From Dromiciops gliroides (Eukaryota; Chordata; Mammalia; Microbiotheria; Microbiotheriidae): DNA of 64,000 nucleotides. The translations under genes were made by a program, and so were the position numbers. Positions 55,020 through 64,000 of the stretch are shown piece by piece (within the stretch, counting starts at the first letter, position 1; each line of letters opens with the position of its first letter). The stretch spans positions 233,526,359-233,590,358 of the forward strand of contig NC_057866.1 in NCBI RefSeq assembly GCF_019393635.1, given 5' to 3'. The notes beneath the pieces are model-generated. The model was given only the letters and a program-made list of their open reading frames with translations, ran no database searches and was not told the DNA's origin.

Positions 55020-55320
55020 CAACAAATCTGACAAATATTTATTGAGCATCTCCTAAGTACAAAGCACCTTTAGATGATACAAAGATGAACTAGATCTAGT
55101 GTATGCCTTATGGACTTTTCAGCCAAGTAGAGGAAATAAGACATAGATAAATAACTTTATCACAATTTACAAAGTGATATCAAAATATGCAAGGTACAAA
55201 CAAAGACCTATGTGAAATATGGATAGGGAAGAGGAGAAAATTTTTCCTTCTGAACAAGGAAAATGTTTACCAATATCTAGGTATAAGATGCAAGGTTGAA
55301 ACTGTAATGGTTAAAAATTC
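55020..55320 (+). mobile_element. L2-type repeat remnant
   Basis: 'CAAATATTTATTGAGCATCTCC', 'GATGATACAAAGATGAACTAG', 'GTGTATGCCTTATGGACTTTTCAG' and 'GATAAATAACTTTATCACAATTTAC' match the L2-type 3' module. Confidence 0.5.
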
Positions 55321-55324
55321 TAAT

Positions 55325-55485
55325 TGTGATGTCTAAAATCTAATGTGTGTCCTTACCTGCCCCCCCCACCCAGTTTTAGAAGAAAACTAGCTAAGATTTA
55401 CTGATAAATTCAGCAAAAGTTTAGGCTTTTAAGTATTTATTAATACTTAATAAATAATACATGGAGTACTGTAACACAAGGAAAA

Positions 55486-55557
<72 letters not shown>

Positions 55558-55847
55558 TGAAGTCCTGGAATAAAAAGGGCAGATCCAGGGAGCCAGCTTT
55601 GCCTTTCTATTTCTGGTCTCCCTCCCCGGAAGGGGAGGTTCTTCAAGCTGATTGGTTGAGGGTGGTCTCCTGTTGATGTCATATCCCACAGCCTCTGAGA
55701 ACAACACCCTACTCAGGGCTAGCCAGGTGTGGTCTTGATTAATCAACCTTAAGTAGGTTCTTAGTCAGTCTCACCCAATTCAATCAACTCCAAATCAATC
55801 TTCAGGTGGGGGCCTCTGGGAATCTGCCAAATCCCTTTATTTTATCA
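55325..55847 (-). mobile_element. LTR-like element, minus strand
   Basis: Bounded on the minus strand by TGATAAAATAAAGGGATTTG and by ...AGATTTTAGACATCACA, fitting TG...CA. Inside, in order, are a GGGATATGACATCAACAGG block, TTTTATTCCAGGAC, an (AG)n tract, and TATTAATAAATACTTAAAAGCC as poly(A)-signal region. The end ('CACATTAGATTTTAG') resembles the end of the LTR at 57.3 kb ('CACATTAGATTTTTAG'). No target duplication found. Fossil. Confidence 0.6.
55490..55553. repeat. (CT)n microsatellite inside the LTR-like element
   Basis: About 31 uninterrupted CT units. Gives artificial Ser/Leu and Arg/Glu frames on the two strands. Confidence 0.97.
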
Positions 55848-55867
55848 CAAAACAGTAGAAAAGTCTT

Positions 55868-56048
55868 AAAAGATATAGTGGGGAAAACTCTGGCTCTGGA
55901 ATCAGAGGACTTGAGTTTAAATCCTACCTCAGATGATTATGAGACAAGTTTCTTGACCTCCATGGAACTCAGATGCTTCATAAGAAAAATGAAGGGCTCA
56001 GTCTAAATAAACTCTGACATCCCTTCCAATTCCAGATCTATATTCCTA
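55868..56048 (+). mobile_element. MIR3-like SINE
   Basis: 'AAAAGATATAGTGGGGAAAAC', 'CTCTGGAATCAGAGGACTTGAG', 'TTTAAATCCTACCTCAG', 'GGAACTCAGATGCTTCATAAG' and 'CCTTCCAATTCCAGATC' are collinear with other MIR3-like copies. Confidence 0.72.
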
Positions 56049-56459
56049 ATGAAAGGCCATTGCTACTATGTGCCAAATGGGATCACTTTTGTAAAGTGAT
56101 ATGCAATCCATCTCATCATTTTTGTTAGGACAAACAATGATCTAATACAAACTGAGCATTGACTGTACTAGATGCTATGGAAAATACAGAGTTTAGCTAA
56201 GATGAAACTCTGCCCTTTCAGATCTGGTAAATATTTCTCCAATAGTCAAGAAAATAATATTTGGTGAGAATAAATACAAAGTTATGGGCAAACATTGAAA
56301 TGACTTGACCTAAATTGTCTGCTATCAAAAATCTAGGAATCTATAGCAGAAGTATATATGCTGTTTTGAACATTGCTTTCAGAAAAGAAAACAGAAGCAA
56401 AGGGCAGCCAGGAATTTAAATGTCTAGGAATACCATTTCCTGTGGGGGCAAGCATAAGT
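56049..56459. other. No gene seen
   Basis: Nothing recognised. Confidence 0.35.
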
Positions 56460-56718
56460 AGCAGCTAGGTGGTCAAGCAAATAAGCACAGGACTTGAAAT
56501 CAAGAAGACCTGAGTTCAAATCTGCCCTTACATACTTATTTGTTATATAACCGGGGCATGTCACTTAGCTTCTGTCTGCTTCAATTTCCTCATCTGTAAA
56601 AGTGGAATAAGAATAGCACCGAGGAATGTTATGAGAGTCAAATGAGATAATATTTATTAAGTAATTTGCAAACCTTGATGTGCTATGTTAGCTATTATTA
56701 TTATCACTATTAATCATA
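56460..56718 (+). mobile_element. MIR-type marsupial SINE, long form
   Basis: AGCAGCTAGGTGGTCAAGC head, 'GACCTGAGTTCAAATCTGCC', 'GGGGCATGTCACTTAGC', 'CTCATCTGTAAAAGTGGAATAAG', 'AATGAGATAATATTTATTAAG' and 'TATGTTAGCTATTATTATTATC'. The most complete copy of this SINE in the window. Confidence 0.88.
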
Positions 56719-57111
56719 GGCCATCCATGATCACTGTATGATTCTATTGCACTTGAAATATGAATTCCAGATTAAGGACACTTGACCCACAACAAGATGG
56801 GAGGAATGCATAGGCTTTAAGCTAAGAAATCATGGTGCCATTTACTCTTCCCTGAGGAAGAAAATACCAAGGATTTCAGATTTCAGAAGGTTGAGGTAAC
56901 CAGCATCAAAAGGAAACAGCACTTCTAGCCCAGCAGTATGCAACAGAAATGGCAAAATCAATCCAAAAAAGACCATATATAGTGCAAACACAGTGGAGAA
57001 TTTCTCAGCCAGAATTCCTGCGGAGCCTAGGGAGAATCTCACCTACCAAGCAAATCCACTGACTACAAAGAAGAATGGGTTGGGCGGGAGGGGGGGTTGG
57101 GAAGGAAAAGA
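56719..57111. other. No gene seen
   Basis: Unassigned; a G-rich GGGCGGGAGGGGGGGTTGGG tract lies at 57,081-57,100. Confidence 0.4.
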
Positions 57112-57808
57112 AAAACATTTATTTTATTAAGTGCCTACTTTGTTCTTGCACTATGCTAAGTATTTTACAAAGAGTATCTCATTCTATCTTCACAACCTAT
57201 TTTACATTTTATAATTAAGAAAACTGAGGCAGATGCTGGGTAAGTGATTCACCTATTAAATGTCTGAAACTGAATTTGAATTCAGGTTTTGCTGACTTTC
57301 ATTGGTCTGAGAATCAGAGTGCCACCCCTCTGCTGAGAAAGACATTGTGAGAACCAGGGCAACACTCCCCCTGAGGAGGAAGCATGTCACTAGCTTCTGG
57401 AAGCTACCTGGCTTCCGGAAGCTGCACCTATTCATAGAACCGCCTGTAAGTCATGTCAATCAATGCTACCAGCCAATTAACATGGAGCTCTGTGTGTGGG
57501 GACTGCTCCTCTTGCTGTCCTGAAGGGGGCTTCCACTCTAGGAGACTTAGGATCTGCCTTCTTTCAGCTGGAGGTATCAGTGGTAATGGCAGAGCTAGGG
57601 TAGCTAGGCTTTTTCTTTCTGAACTCCAAGTGTTCTTCCTCTCTCTTTTGCTAACTTCTAATATACTTTATTAAATGCTTAATGCCCAAAGACTGGTGCT
57701 ATAAGCTTCTAATTTAAGGCAACCACACATTAGATTTTTAGTCACACATTTAGATTTTAAACACAACAATGGCCAGGCCTCTAATCACTGCACCACCTAC
57801 TTAAGTAG
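57112..57808 (-). mobile_element. MIR-type SINE split by an LTR
   Basis: Left part (57,112-57,305): 'TTATTAAGTGCCTACTTTG', 'CTCATTCTATCTTCACAACC', 'AAGAAAACTGAGGCAG', 'TTGAATTCAGGTTTTGCTGAC'. Right part (57,774-57,808): CCAGGCCTCTAATCACTGC and CACCACCTACTTAAGTAGCC, the antisense SINE head. The two halves join correctly once the LTR is set aside. Confidence 0.85.
57306..57769 (+). mobile_element. Solo LTR, about 464 bp
   Basis: Placed by its interruption of a SINE; the flanks ATTGG (57301-57305) and AATGG (57769-57773) or CATTGG/CAATGG are a short duplication with one mismatch. The end region AATATACTTTATTAAATGCTTAATGCCC and 'AAAGACTGGTGCTATAAGC' is almost the same as at 7.6 kb. No retroviral genes adjoin. 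Fossil. Confidence 0.78.
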
Positions 57809-58660
57809 CCAAATCAAAAAATAACAATAACAATAATAACAAAGATTTATGAGCATGCTAAGGAAGATTGCTCACTGGGAGCAGCTTCAGATTCTTAAAG
57901 TACAGACTTGATTTTTATGTTTTTTTTCAAGTCCACCCAGAATACACAGCCAATCATCAGCATTCTGTGGCAATTTACAATAGATAAATAATACCTTTTG
58001 GGAGAGAGAAGGGATAGAGGAAAGGGAATTAAATGGGGAAAGAGTGTTGTGGGGGGAGAGATTTGCCATGTAGCTGGCAGGGTTTGTTATCAGAATAAGA
58101 AAATATTCCCTATTTAAGAGTAGGAAAGAAAACATGAAAAAATAATTTTACAATTGTTAAATAGTCTGTTTGATTTAGAGAGCAGGATTAAAATAATAAT
58201 TTAGAGAAAGCCACAAGTGTCTCCTATCCAAGAACAGAACATAGTGTTTTGTTTTGTTTTGTTTTGTTTTGTTTTACAAGAGTAAATGGATCCATTTGGA
58301 TTACCATATCCTTACATAGTTTTGGTATATTTAATACTCCTTTAAACAGAAAGCAGGTCTCCAAGTGATAGTGTCATTAGAGAACATAATCATGGCAGCC
58401 TTAGAAATCAGGAGCAGCCCTAGGTGTCAGAGGTCTGAACTACCACTCCATAAACATGTACCCAATCCATATAAATATATGTGTGTGTGTGTGTGTGTGT
58501 GTGTTTTGATGCTATTTTTTCTTACAATGTATTCAATTTTCTCTTTATGTTAGTATTTTTTCCCTTTCTTTTGTCCATTAGACTTGATAAAGTAGTTGTG
58601 TGAAACTCAGAGCCATGTTCTTTCTCTCCTTTCAGAATAGCAAGGCATTGTGGCAAATCT
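57809..58660. other. No gene seen; (TTTTG)n and (GT)n
   Basis: (GTTTT)n lies at about 58,241-58,275 and (GT)n at 58,481-58,504. The rest is unassigned. Confidence 0.5.
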
Positions 58661-58760
58661 ATATTCATAGGATGTAAGGGCTAGAAGGAACATTTGAGAG
58701 CGTGTAGTCCAATTCCATTTTGCATCTCAAGAAAATGAAATGCTAAGAGGCAATACTCTA
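58661..58760 (-). mobile_element. Old MIR-type SINE fragment
   Basis: 'GGATGTAAGGGCTAGAAGGAAC', 'GTGTAGTCCAATTCCATTTTGC' and 'AAATGCTAAGAGGC' follow the same diverged module as at 16.6 kb. Confidence 0.5.
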
Positions 58761-58994
58761 GGGTGTAGAAATTGCCAGTCATTTCTGTCTGGAAATAACT
58801 GCAAAAATCATTACACAAAATAAGAAATGAAAATTTCAATTTGAAATTTCAAACTTATCATTTAGGCATTTCTCTCTTTCACATATGCCCAAACTGAGTT
58901 TATCTGTCCTTCTCCAGTTCCCAAATTCCTCTGTTCCAATAACTCTTCTCCAAATAAAAAGGTTACATACATTTTTCTTCTCTTACAGGAAATT

Positions 58995-59135
58995 TTTTTT
59001 TGAGGCAATTGGGGTTAAGTGACTTGCCCAGGGTCACACAGCTAGTAAGTGTCAAGGGTCTGAGACTGGATTTGAACTCAGGTCCTCCTGAATCCAGGGC
59101 TGGTGTTCTATCCACTTCACCACCTAGCTGCCCCC
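58995..59135 (-). mobile_element. CORE-SINE (WSINE1-type)
   Basis: 'GAGGCAATTGGGGTTAAGTG', 'GCCCAGGGTCACACAGCTAG', 'CAGGTCCTCCTGAATCCAGG', ending 'CACCTAGCTGCCCCC'. Short flanking GGAAATT repeats are present on both sides. Confidence 0.93.
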
Positions 59136-59212
59136 GGAAATTATTTTCTAAAAATTATTTTAAATTAGCTTCAAGAGTTTTATTTTTTCCTCTCAACCTC
59201 TCTCCACATTTT

Positions 59213-59428
59213 TTTGGGTGGGGCAATAAGGGTTAAATGACTTACCCAGGGTCACACAGCTAGTAAGTGTCTTATTTATTTATTTTATTTGGGGTGGGGC
59301 AATGGGGGTTAAGTGACTTGCCCAGGGTCACACAGCTAGTGAGTGTCAATTATCTGAGGCCAGATTTGAACTCAGGCCCTCCTGAAAGCAGGTCCAGTGC
59401 TTTATCCACTGTGCCACCCAGTTGCCCA
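59213..59428 (-). mobile_element. Two CORE-SINEs joined, one partial
   Basis: 59,213-59,268 is a partial copy (GGGGCAATAAGGGTTAAATG to AGCTAGTAAGTGTC). After a TTATTTATTTATTTTATTT spacer, 59,292-59,428 is a near-complete copy (GGGGCAATGGGGGTTAAGTG to GCCACCCAGTTGCCC). Same orientation. The head of the first one is missing. Confidence 0.88.
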
Positions 59429-59432
59429 CACA

Positions 59433-59463
<31 letters not shown>
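59433..59463. repeat. (TTG)n microsatellite
   Basis: About ten TTG units beside the SINE head. Confidence 0.95.
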
Positions 59464-59464
<1 letters not shown>

Positions 59465-61049
59465 TATAAAATGAAAACCAACACAAATATTGATGATGTC
59501 CATATATGTATGTTTACAAATTAATTCTTGATTTAATAATTGGCATTTCATTCAAGATAAATCCATTACTCTTCTTTTTATACAGAGTCATAAGGCTGAG
59601 ACCTGATCTAAACCAATCACATGATTATATACATATATATATATATGTATATACACATGCATATATACACACACATACATACACATTTATTCACATACAC
59701 ATACATATACACATATACCCACACATATATATGAAGCTATATGATATTATCTGCCTTTCATCCAACAGCTAAAAGGTGTATGATCCTTTTAAAGTGCTTA
59801 TCTTTATGATGAAATGGGAGAAAATGTAATTGATTAAAAATAATTGATAGCTAAATAATAATTGATAGCTTCATTAACTGGGGTAGGAGCAGAAACCCTC
59901 CTTTTTAATACTATCACAAACCTCAGACTGTAAGTAACCACAGACCTTTAATCCAACCTCCTCATTTTTCTCATGAAGAAACTTGTCTAAGGTCATGCAG
60001 ATAGTGAACTGCTTGACTCCTAAGATTCAAAATTCAGTGTCTTTCCTGTGCATCCCCTGCCTATCTTCTTCATTAGCATTTTACCATGAGTTCATATGCA
60101 CTGTCCACCCCCAAACCCTCCTGGATTTTGAGTAAATGGTAGGAGGTTATGTCCCTGATGTTTGCGGATGCTTTGTAACTAGTGTTCTTGATATGACACT
60201 TATGTAAAAAAGAAAATGCTTTTGCTAAAAGCTAATTAAGTCTACTAGTTTGACTCTTAAAGGGAATCACAAAGGTAGAAACTTTATATGCTAAGCACAT
60301 TTAGGAGGAGAGCCAGGAATTTTTCTACACCTGGGTACAATGGATGATTGAGTCTTTAATCAACTTGAGCTGAGATGACTATAGAGCTTCAGCCATTAGA
60401 GGAAGGCGTCAGTTGCCTTTTTGTTCTTTAAGCCTCCCTTATCAGAGACATGGCATTATAGAGCTCAATCTTGAGAGCATTTTGCAACAGTGTCTCCTGC
60501 AGGAAAGGACGAGGTTATTTTTTATACTCTCCCTGTTGAGGGCCAGGATATTAATGGTGGAACCTTGGAAATGTAATTTAACACCCACCCCTATGCAGAC
60601 ATAAACACACTTATAATACTAGCCTAAACTATAGCAAGTAAGGACATTTTGCCTTATTTTGGGATAGTTGGGGTTAACTTTGCTTTCAAGTGGATTTTTC
60701 TGGGACCCAATTTGTAAGTCCTTTGAGCAAGAGAAGCATAAAGGTAGTTTTTGAATATTTCAGGGAGGGCAGGGCCTGATACCTCAGGGAAGGTTCTTTT
60801 TGAATGTTTTTCAACCTTCTTTCTAAGAGTTTTTAAAGATTTAAAAAATTCTCTGGATGGCTTTTAAACTGCCTTGAGAATTGCTTCTACATCGGGGTAT
60901 AGCAATTTGAATTCTGGTCATAGGAAAGTTTGTTTGGCTTTGGGTAATCCATTGTGCAAGATAGAGGAGAGTAACTCCCATACCCCTCCTCCTCAAAACA
61001 CAAATGGACAATTTCTAAGAAACTATTGGACCAAGAAGAGATAATGCAA
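59464..61049. other. No gene seen; simple repeat and old SINE
   Basis: 59,625-59,730 is a TATA/CATA/CACA simple repeat. 59,920-60,060 carries an old antisense MIR-type remnant (AACCTCCTCATTTTTCTCATGAAG, 'AAGGTCATGCAGATAGTGAAC'). 60,060-61,049 shows nothing I can name. Confidence 0.45.
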
Positions 61050-61202
61050 GGGGGCAGCTAGGTGGCACAGTGGATAAGATAATAGCCTTGGATTCAGGAG
61101 GACCTGAGTTCAAACCCAGCCTCAGACACTTACTAGCTGTGTGACCCTGGGCAAGTCACTTAACTCCCATTGCCCTGCAAAAAAACAAAGAAACAAAAGA
61201 AA
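61050..61202 (+). mobile_element. CORE-SINE (WSINE1-type)
   Basis: GGGGGCAGCTAGGTGGCACAG head, 'GGATTCAGGAGGACCTGAG', 'CTAGCTGTGTGACCCTGGGC', ending CCCATTGCCCTGC plus an A-rich tail. Exact duplication AAGAAGAGATAAT at 61033-61045 and 61203-61215. Confidence 0.95.
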
Positions 61203-62196
61203 AAGAAGAGATAATATAGCCTGGTGAAAGTCAAGTCAGATAGGGAGGGAGAGACACAGATACAGAGAGATTGTGTGTCACCCAAAGGGAGAAACATCTT
61301 CAGGAAGATATCCCAGGACATTTGAGAGGTGATAAGAAGCAAATTCTGGATGTCCCAGCTGGTGGTCATGTAGCAGAGATATTATCACTCCTAAGGGAAG
61401 ATGCATAAAAACTCTACAAAGAGAGAAAGAACTTCCTAGCCCTTCAAGTATCAAGAGTTATGAATTTCTTTTGAAATATGAATGTATTTTACATAAGTCC
61501 CTCACTACCAATGTACTTGATAATTTGAGAGCATTCTTCCCATAGATGTAGTGTGTATTTGTGGGGTAGTATACCCAGAGGTGTGCTGAAACTAACTCTA
61601 ATCAGCTTGTGAGAGCTGATGCTATATTTTCAATGTGAATACCTTTCAGAAATCAGCAATTGCCAAATCAGAGCTTGATTCATCATTTTGTTGGGCATCT
61701 AGCCTTAAGAAACTTTTAATAATGTATATTAAACTTGATATATGTGTATATGCAATATATATGTATATATATACATACACACACATACACATACATATAC
61801 ACACATATATATATACATATGCATATACACATACTCATATTTTCCTGGAGAGCATTGTTGCTTGTTAAACATTTACTAGCACATCTCTTTATTGCTCTAA
61901 AAACATTTCTGGAGCTTTAGGGAATGAAGTCATTAGCCTACTAATAATTAATAATTATAATAAGAACAACAAAAATACATATGTAAATAGTGCTTTAAGA
62001 TTTGCAAAATGTTTAATACCCAATATTTCACTAGAATCTCCCTATAGCCCTTAATATACCCCAGATTTTTGGGAGTGATGTTTTATACCAATTTTCTTAC
62101 TAAATCATCTTAGCCAGTACCTATGCTAAAAGGAAAAAGTCCTATTATCTGATTTTTCATGGCATATAAAGGAGGAAATATGAGTTACAATTGTAG
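61203..62196. other. No gene seen; simple repeat
   Basis: 61,740-61,835 is TATATG/CATACA simple repeat. 61,935-62,060 has a weak antisense MIR-type trace (TAGTGCTTTAAGATTTGCAAAATG). Otherwise unassigned. Confidence 0.45.
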
Positions 62197-62480
62197 GTTG
62201 TTGTTGTTTGTCTTTCCTTTTCATAGAGGACCATGACAACAGGGTGATGTCATGCTTTGCAGTGAATTGGATTTAAGTGAGACAGGACTATGCAAAGTCA
62301 CCAGCCTCACTGTTTCCTCTGGAGCCAATTGAATGAATTGGCAAGATACATATCAGGATGACTTGCTGTGGCCCTGGATCTTTCTAAATTAATTGGGATT
62401 AAGTTACTTGCCCAGAGTCACACGCCTAGTAAATGTCTGAACTCAGGTTCTCCCCATTTCAGGTCCAGTTCTCTATCTGC
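62197..62480 (+). mobile_element. SINE of the 'GAGGACCATGACA' family with an antisense SINE-like end
   Basis: 'TTGTTGTTGTTTGTC', 'CATAGAGGACCATGACAACAGG', 'GTGAATTGGATTTAAGTGAG', 'GTCACCAGCCTCACTG'. From about 62,390 the sequence turns into 'GGGATTAAGTTACTTGCCCAGAGTCACACG', the antisense of the tRNA-type SINE body, with 'GTCTGAACTCAGG'. Composite. Confidence 0.7.
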
Positions 62481-64000
62481 TCACAATCATAGGAGTAGGC
62501 AACCAAAGGGTTACTCTTAATAGCTTAGGGTAGCAGCCAATATTTTGTGAACTCAACTTATTAGTATAAGTAGAATTTGGGGAAAGAGCCCCAGAAGGAG
62601 ATTTCACATAATGAAATATTGTTAAAGAAAGAAAACAAAGCTACAAACAAGAAAACTTCAGATGGACTTACAGTGAACAAACAGGATCTTTTTGTTTATG
62701 TTATAGTTTTCTTTAAATGTCAAGGGGTCAATGTAAGATTTCATTCCTGAATTATTTTTAATGTTTCCATGAAGGGTTATTAAGTTCAAATTTTTTAAAA
62801 GTCCATCTCTGAAATTTAGGATTATTATGATATTCCTGCACACAAACACACACACACACACACACTCACATACACACACATACTCCTATTTCCACAAACA
62901 TTGCTTTCTCTCAAAGTGCCCAATGATGTGATCTCAACACAACTTAGGGATTTATTAAATATCTTCATCTAACATTTTGGTTGTCTTGTTTCTATTCCTC
63001 ATGATGTTCTCTTTGTATTTCACTAAGTATTAAAACTACATTTGATAGTACTTTAATTTTCTAGAAAAGAAATTCATTTTCTGTAATGAAGGAAACAGGC
63101 AATTTTATAATTCTTTCAATTATTCATTAGAGATAGAAAATCAATGGAAACACATCTTTAAATTATAAATTTTGGGAGCAAGGTTAAGAAGGAGAAAATA
63201 AAGAGGGTAAATAAGAAGGTAGAAGAGATGAGAAGGTATATGAATGGATTGTAATAGTTTGGTAAGAGTAATATTGGTAGAAATGTTTGGAAAAAATGAA
63301 TAAAAGCAAATGGACTGGGGTAAAAAATATTTTTACAAGATAGCATGGATTTAGTTAAAAATGAAAACAAAATGGATTTATGATTAGAATAGGTTCATTG
63401 TAAGATGGTGAACCCAAGAAACTAGAAAGATGTTAATGATCTGGACAGAAATAGAGAAGTTTGGGAAAGGAGTAAATTTTGGGGGAGGAATGACATGTTT
63501 TACAGAAGTAGCAAATGAAAAATATAGCTGACAAGAGGTTTTATCCACTTTGAGTAACCCTCTGGAGATGCTGAAGACTCAGAAAAATAAATTAGATAGT
63601 TGTGAGACATGGTACTGGAGAATTAGAAGGAAAGTGAATGGTAATAAAGTTAGGTTTTGGTGGTAGTTTTTGTTTTGCTTGCTCAATTAAGTTGGTTTGT
63701 TTATCAAAAGTTATAAAATGTCCCTGGTTATATGTTCATATTTTTAATAGACAGCTTCCTAGCTTTGTATTAATTCTTTTCTATATTCCAATAAATCAGT
63801 ATTTTGACTATAGATGGATGGTCCTAAGAAAACTGGACTAACTCCTTAGGCTAGATTTACAGGAGGATATGGAAAAGAGGATAGATAGGGGTAGCTGTAT
63901 TCTGCATTACTGGATGAATGCTTATATCAGTAAGACTAAAAGTCCATTACTGGGTAGAATGTAAGCTTCTTTTACCCTGAGAAAGAATTGAGAAAATGCA
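62481..64000. other. No gene seen
   Basis: A (CA)n lies at about 62,840-62,880. The rest is AT-rich, without recognised families or coding signal; the purine-rich stretch 63,170-63,560 (GAGGGTAAATAAG, AGAAGGTA) lacks a clear unit. Confidence 0.4.

Overview
The window reads as vertebrate intergenic DNA from a marsupial. It is AT-rich, has no recognisable intact host gene, and is built almost entirely from layered transposon remains. The organism call rests on about twenty tRNA-derived CORE-SINEs of the 'GGGGCAGCTAGGTGG ... CTAGCTGTGTGACCCTGGGC' type, on longer MAR1-type SINEs with a 'GAGAAGGAAATGGCAAAC' tail, and on marsupial-type L1 3' UTRs. The 'cagacacttgacacttactagc' SINE subtype favours an Australian marsupial, possibly a dasyurid, over Monodelphis; that finer placement is inference from memory of the SINE subtypes.

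Layout. 1-3.3 kb is the pol side of a fossil class I (gamma-like) endogenous retrovirus with a later SINE inside it. 3.4-9 kb is quiet, with old SINE and LINE scraps and one LTR-like piece near 7.1 kb. 9.8-14.2 kb holds LTR-like repeats, SINEs (one nested in another) and an ancient L3/CR1 LINE. 14-22 kb is old SINE and L2-type debris, two young SINEs and an 848-bp solo LTR with 4-bp target duplications. 23.4-24.6 kb is a processed pseudogene of the U5 snRNP WD40 protein SNRNP40, itself hit by a SINE. 26.4-31.7 kb holds an L3 LINE, L1 tails and a second copy of the 9.8-kb LTR-like repeat. 31.8-36.3 kb is a long, decayed minus-strand L1 (3' UTR, reverse transcriptase, endonuclease) carrying a SINE and a U6 snRNA retrocopy. 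36.3-40.4 kb is a dense stack of LINE pieces with two solo LTRs. 40.4-64 kb is sparser: SINEs, L1 tails, a 7SL RNA pseudogene at 47.9 kb, two related LTRs near 55.3 and 57.3 kb, and many microsatellites.

There is no operon or pathway here. The parts relate to each other as insertion layers: LINE machinery plausibly made the SINEs and the three RNA retrocopies (SNRNP40 mRNA, U6, 7SL), and target-site duplications order many of the events. I saw no CRISPR array, no functional tRNA or rRNA gene, and nothing I can defend as a new biological system. The most informative items are the three RNA-derived pseudogenes, the solo LTRs with readable ends, and the unclassified LTR-like repeat present twice.
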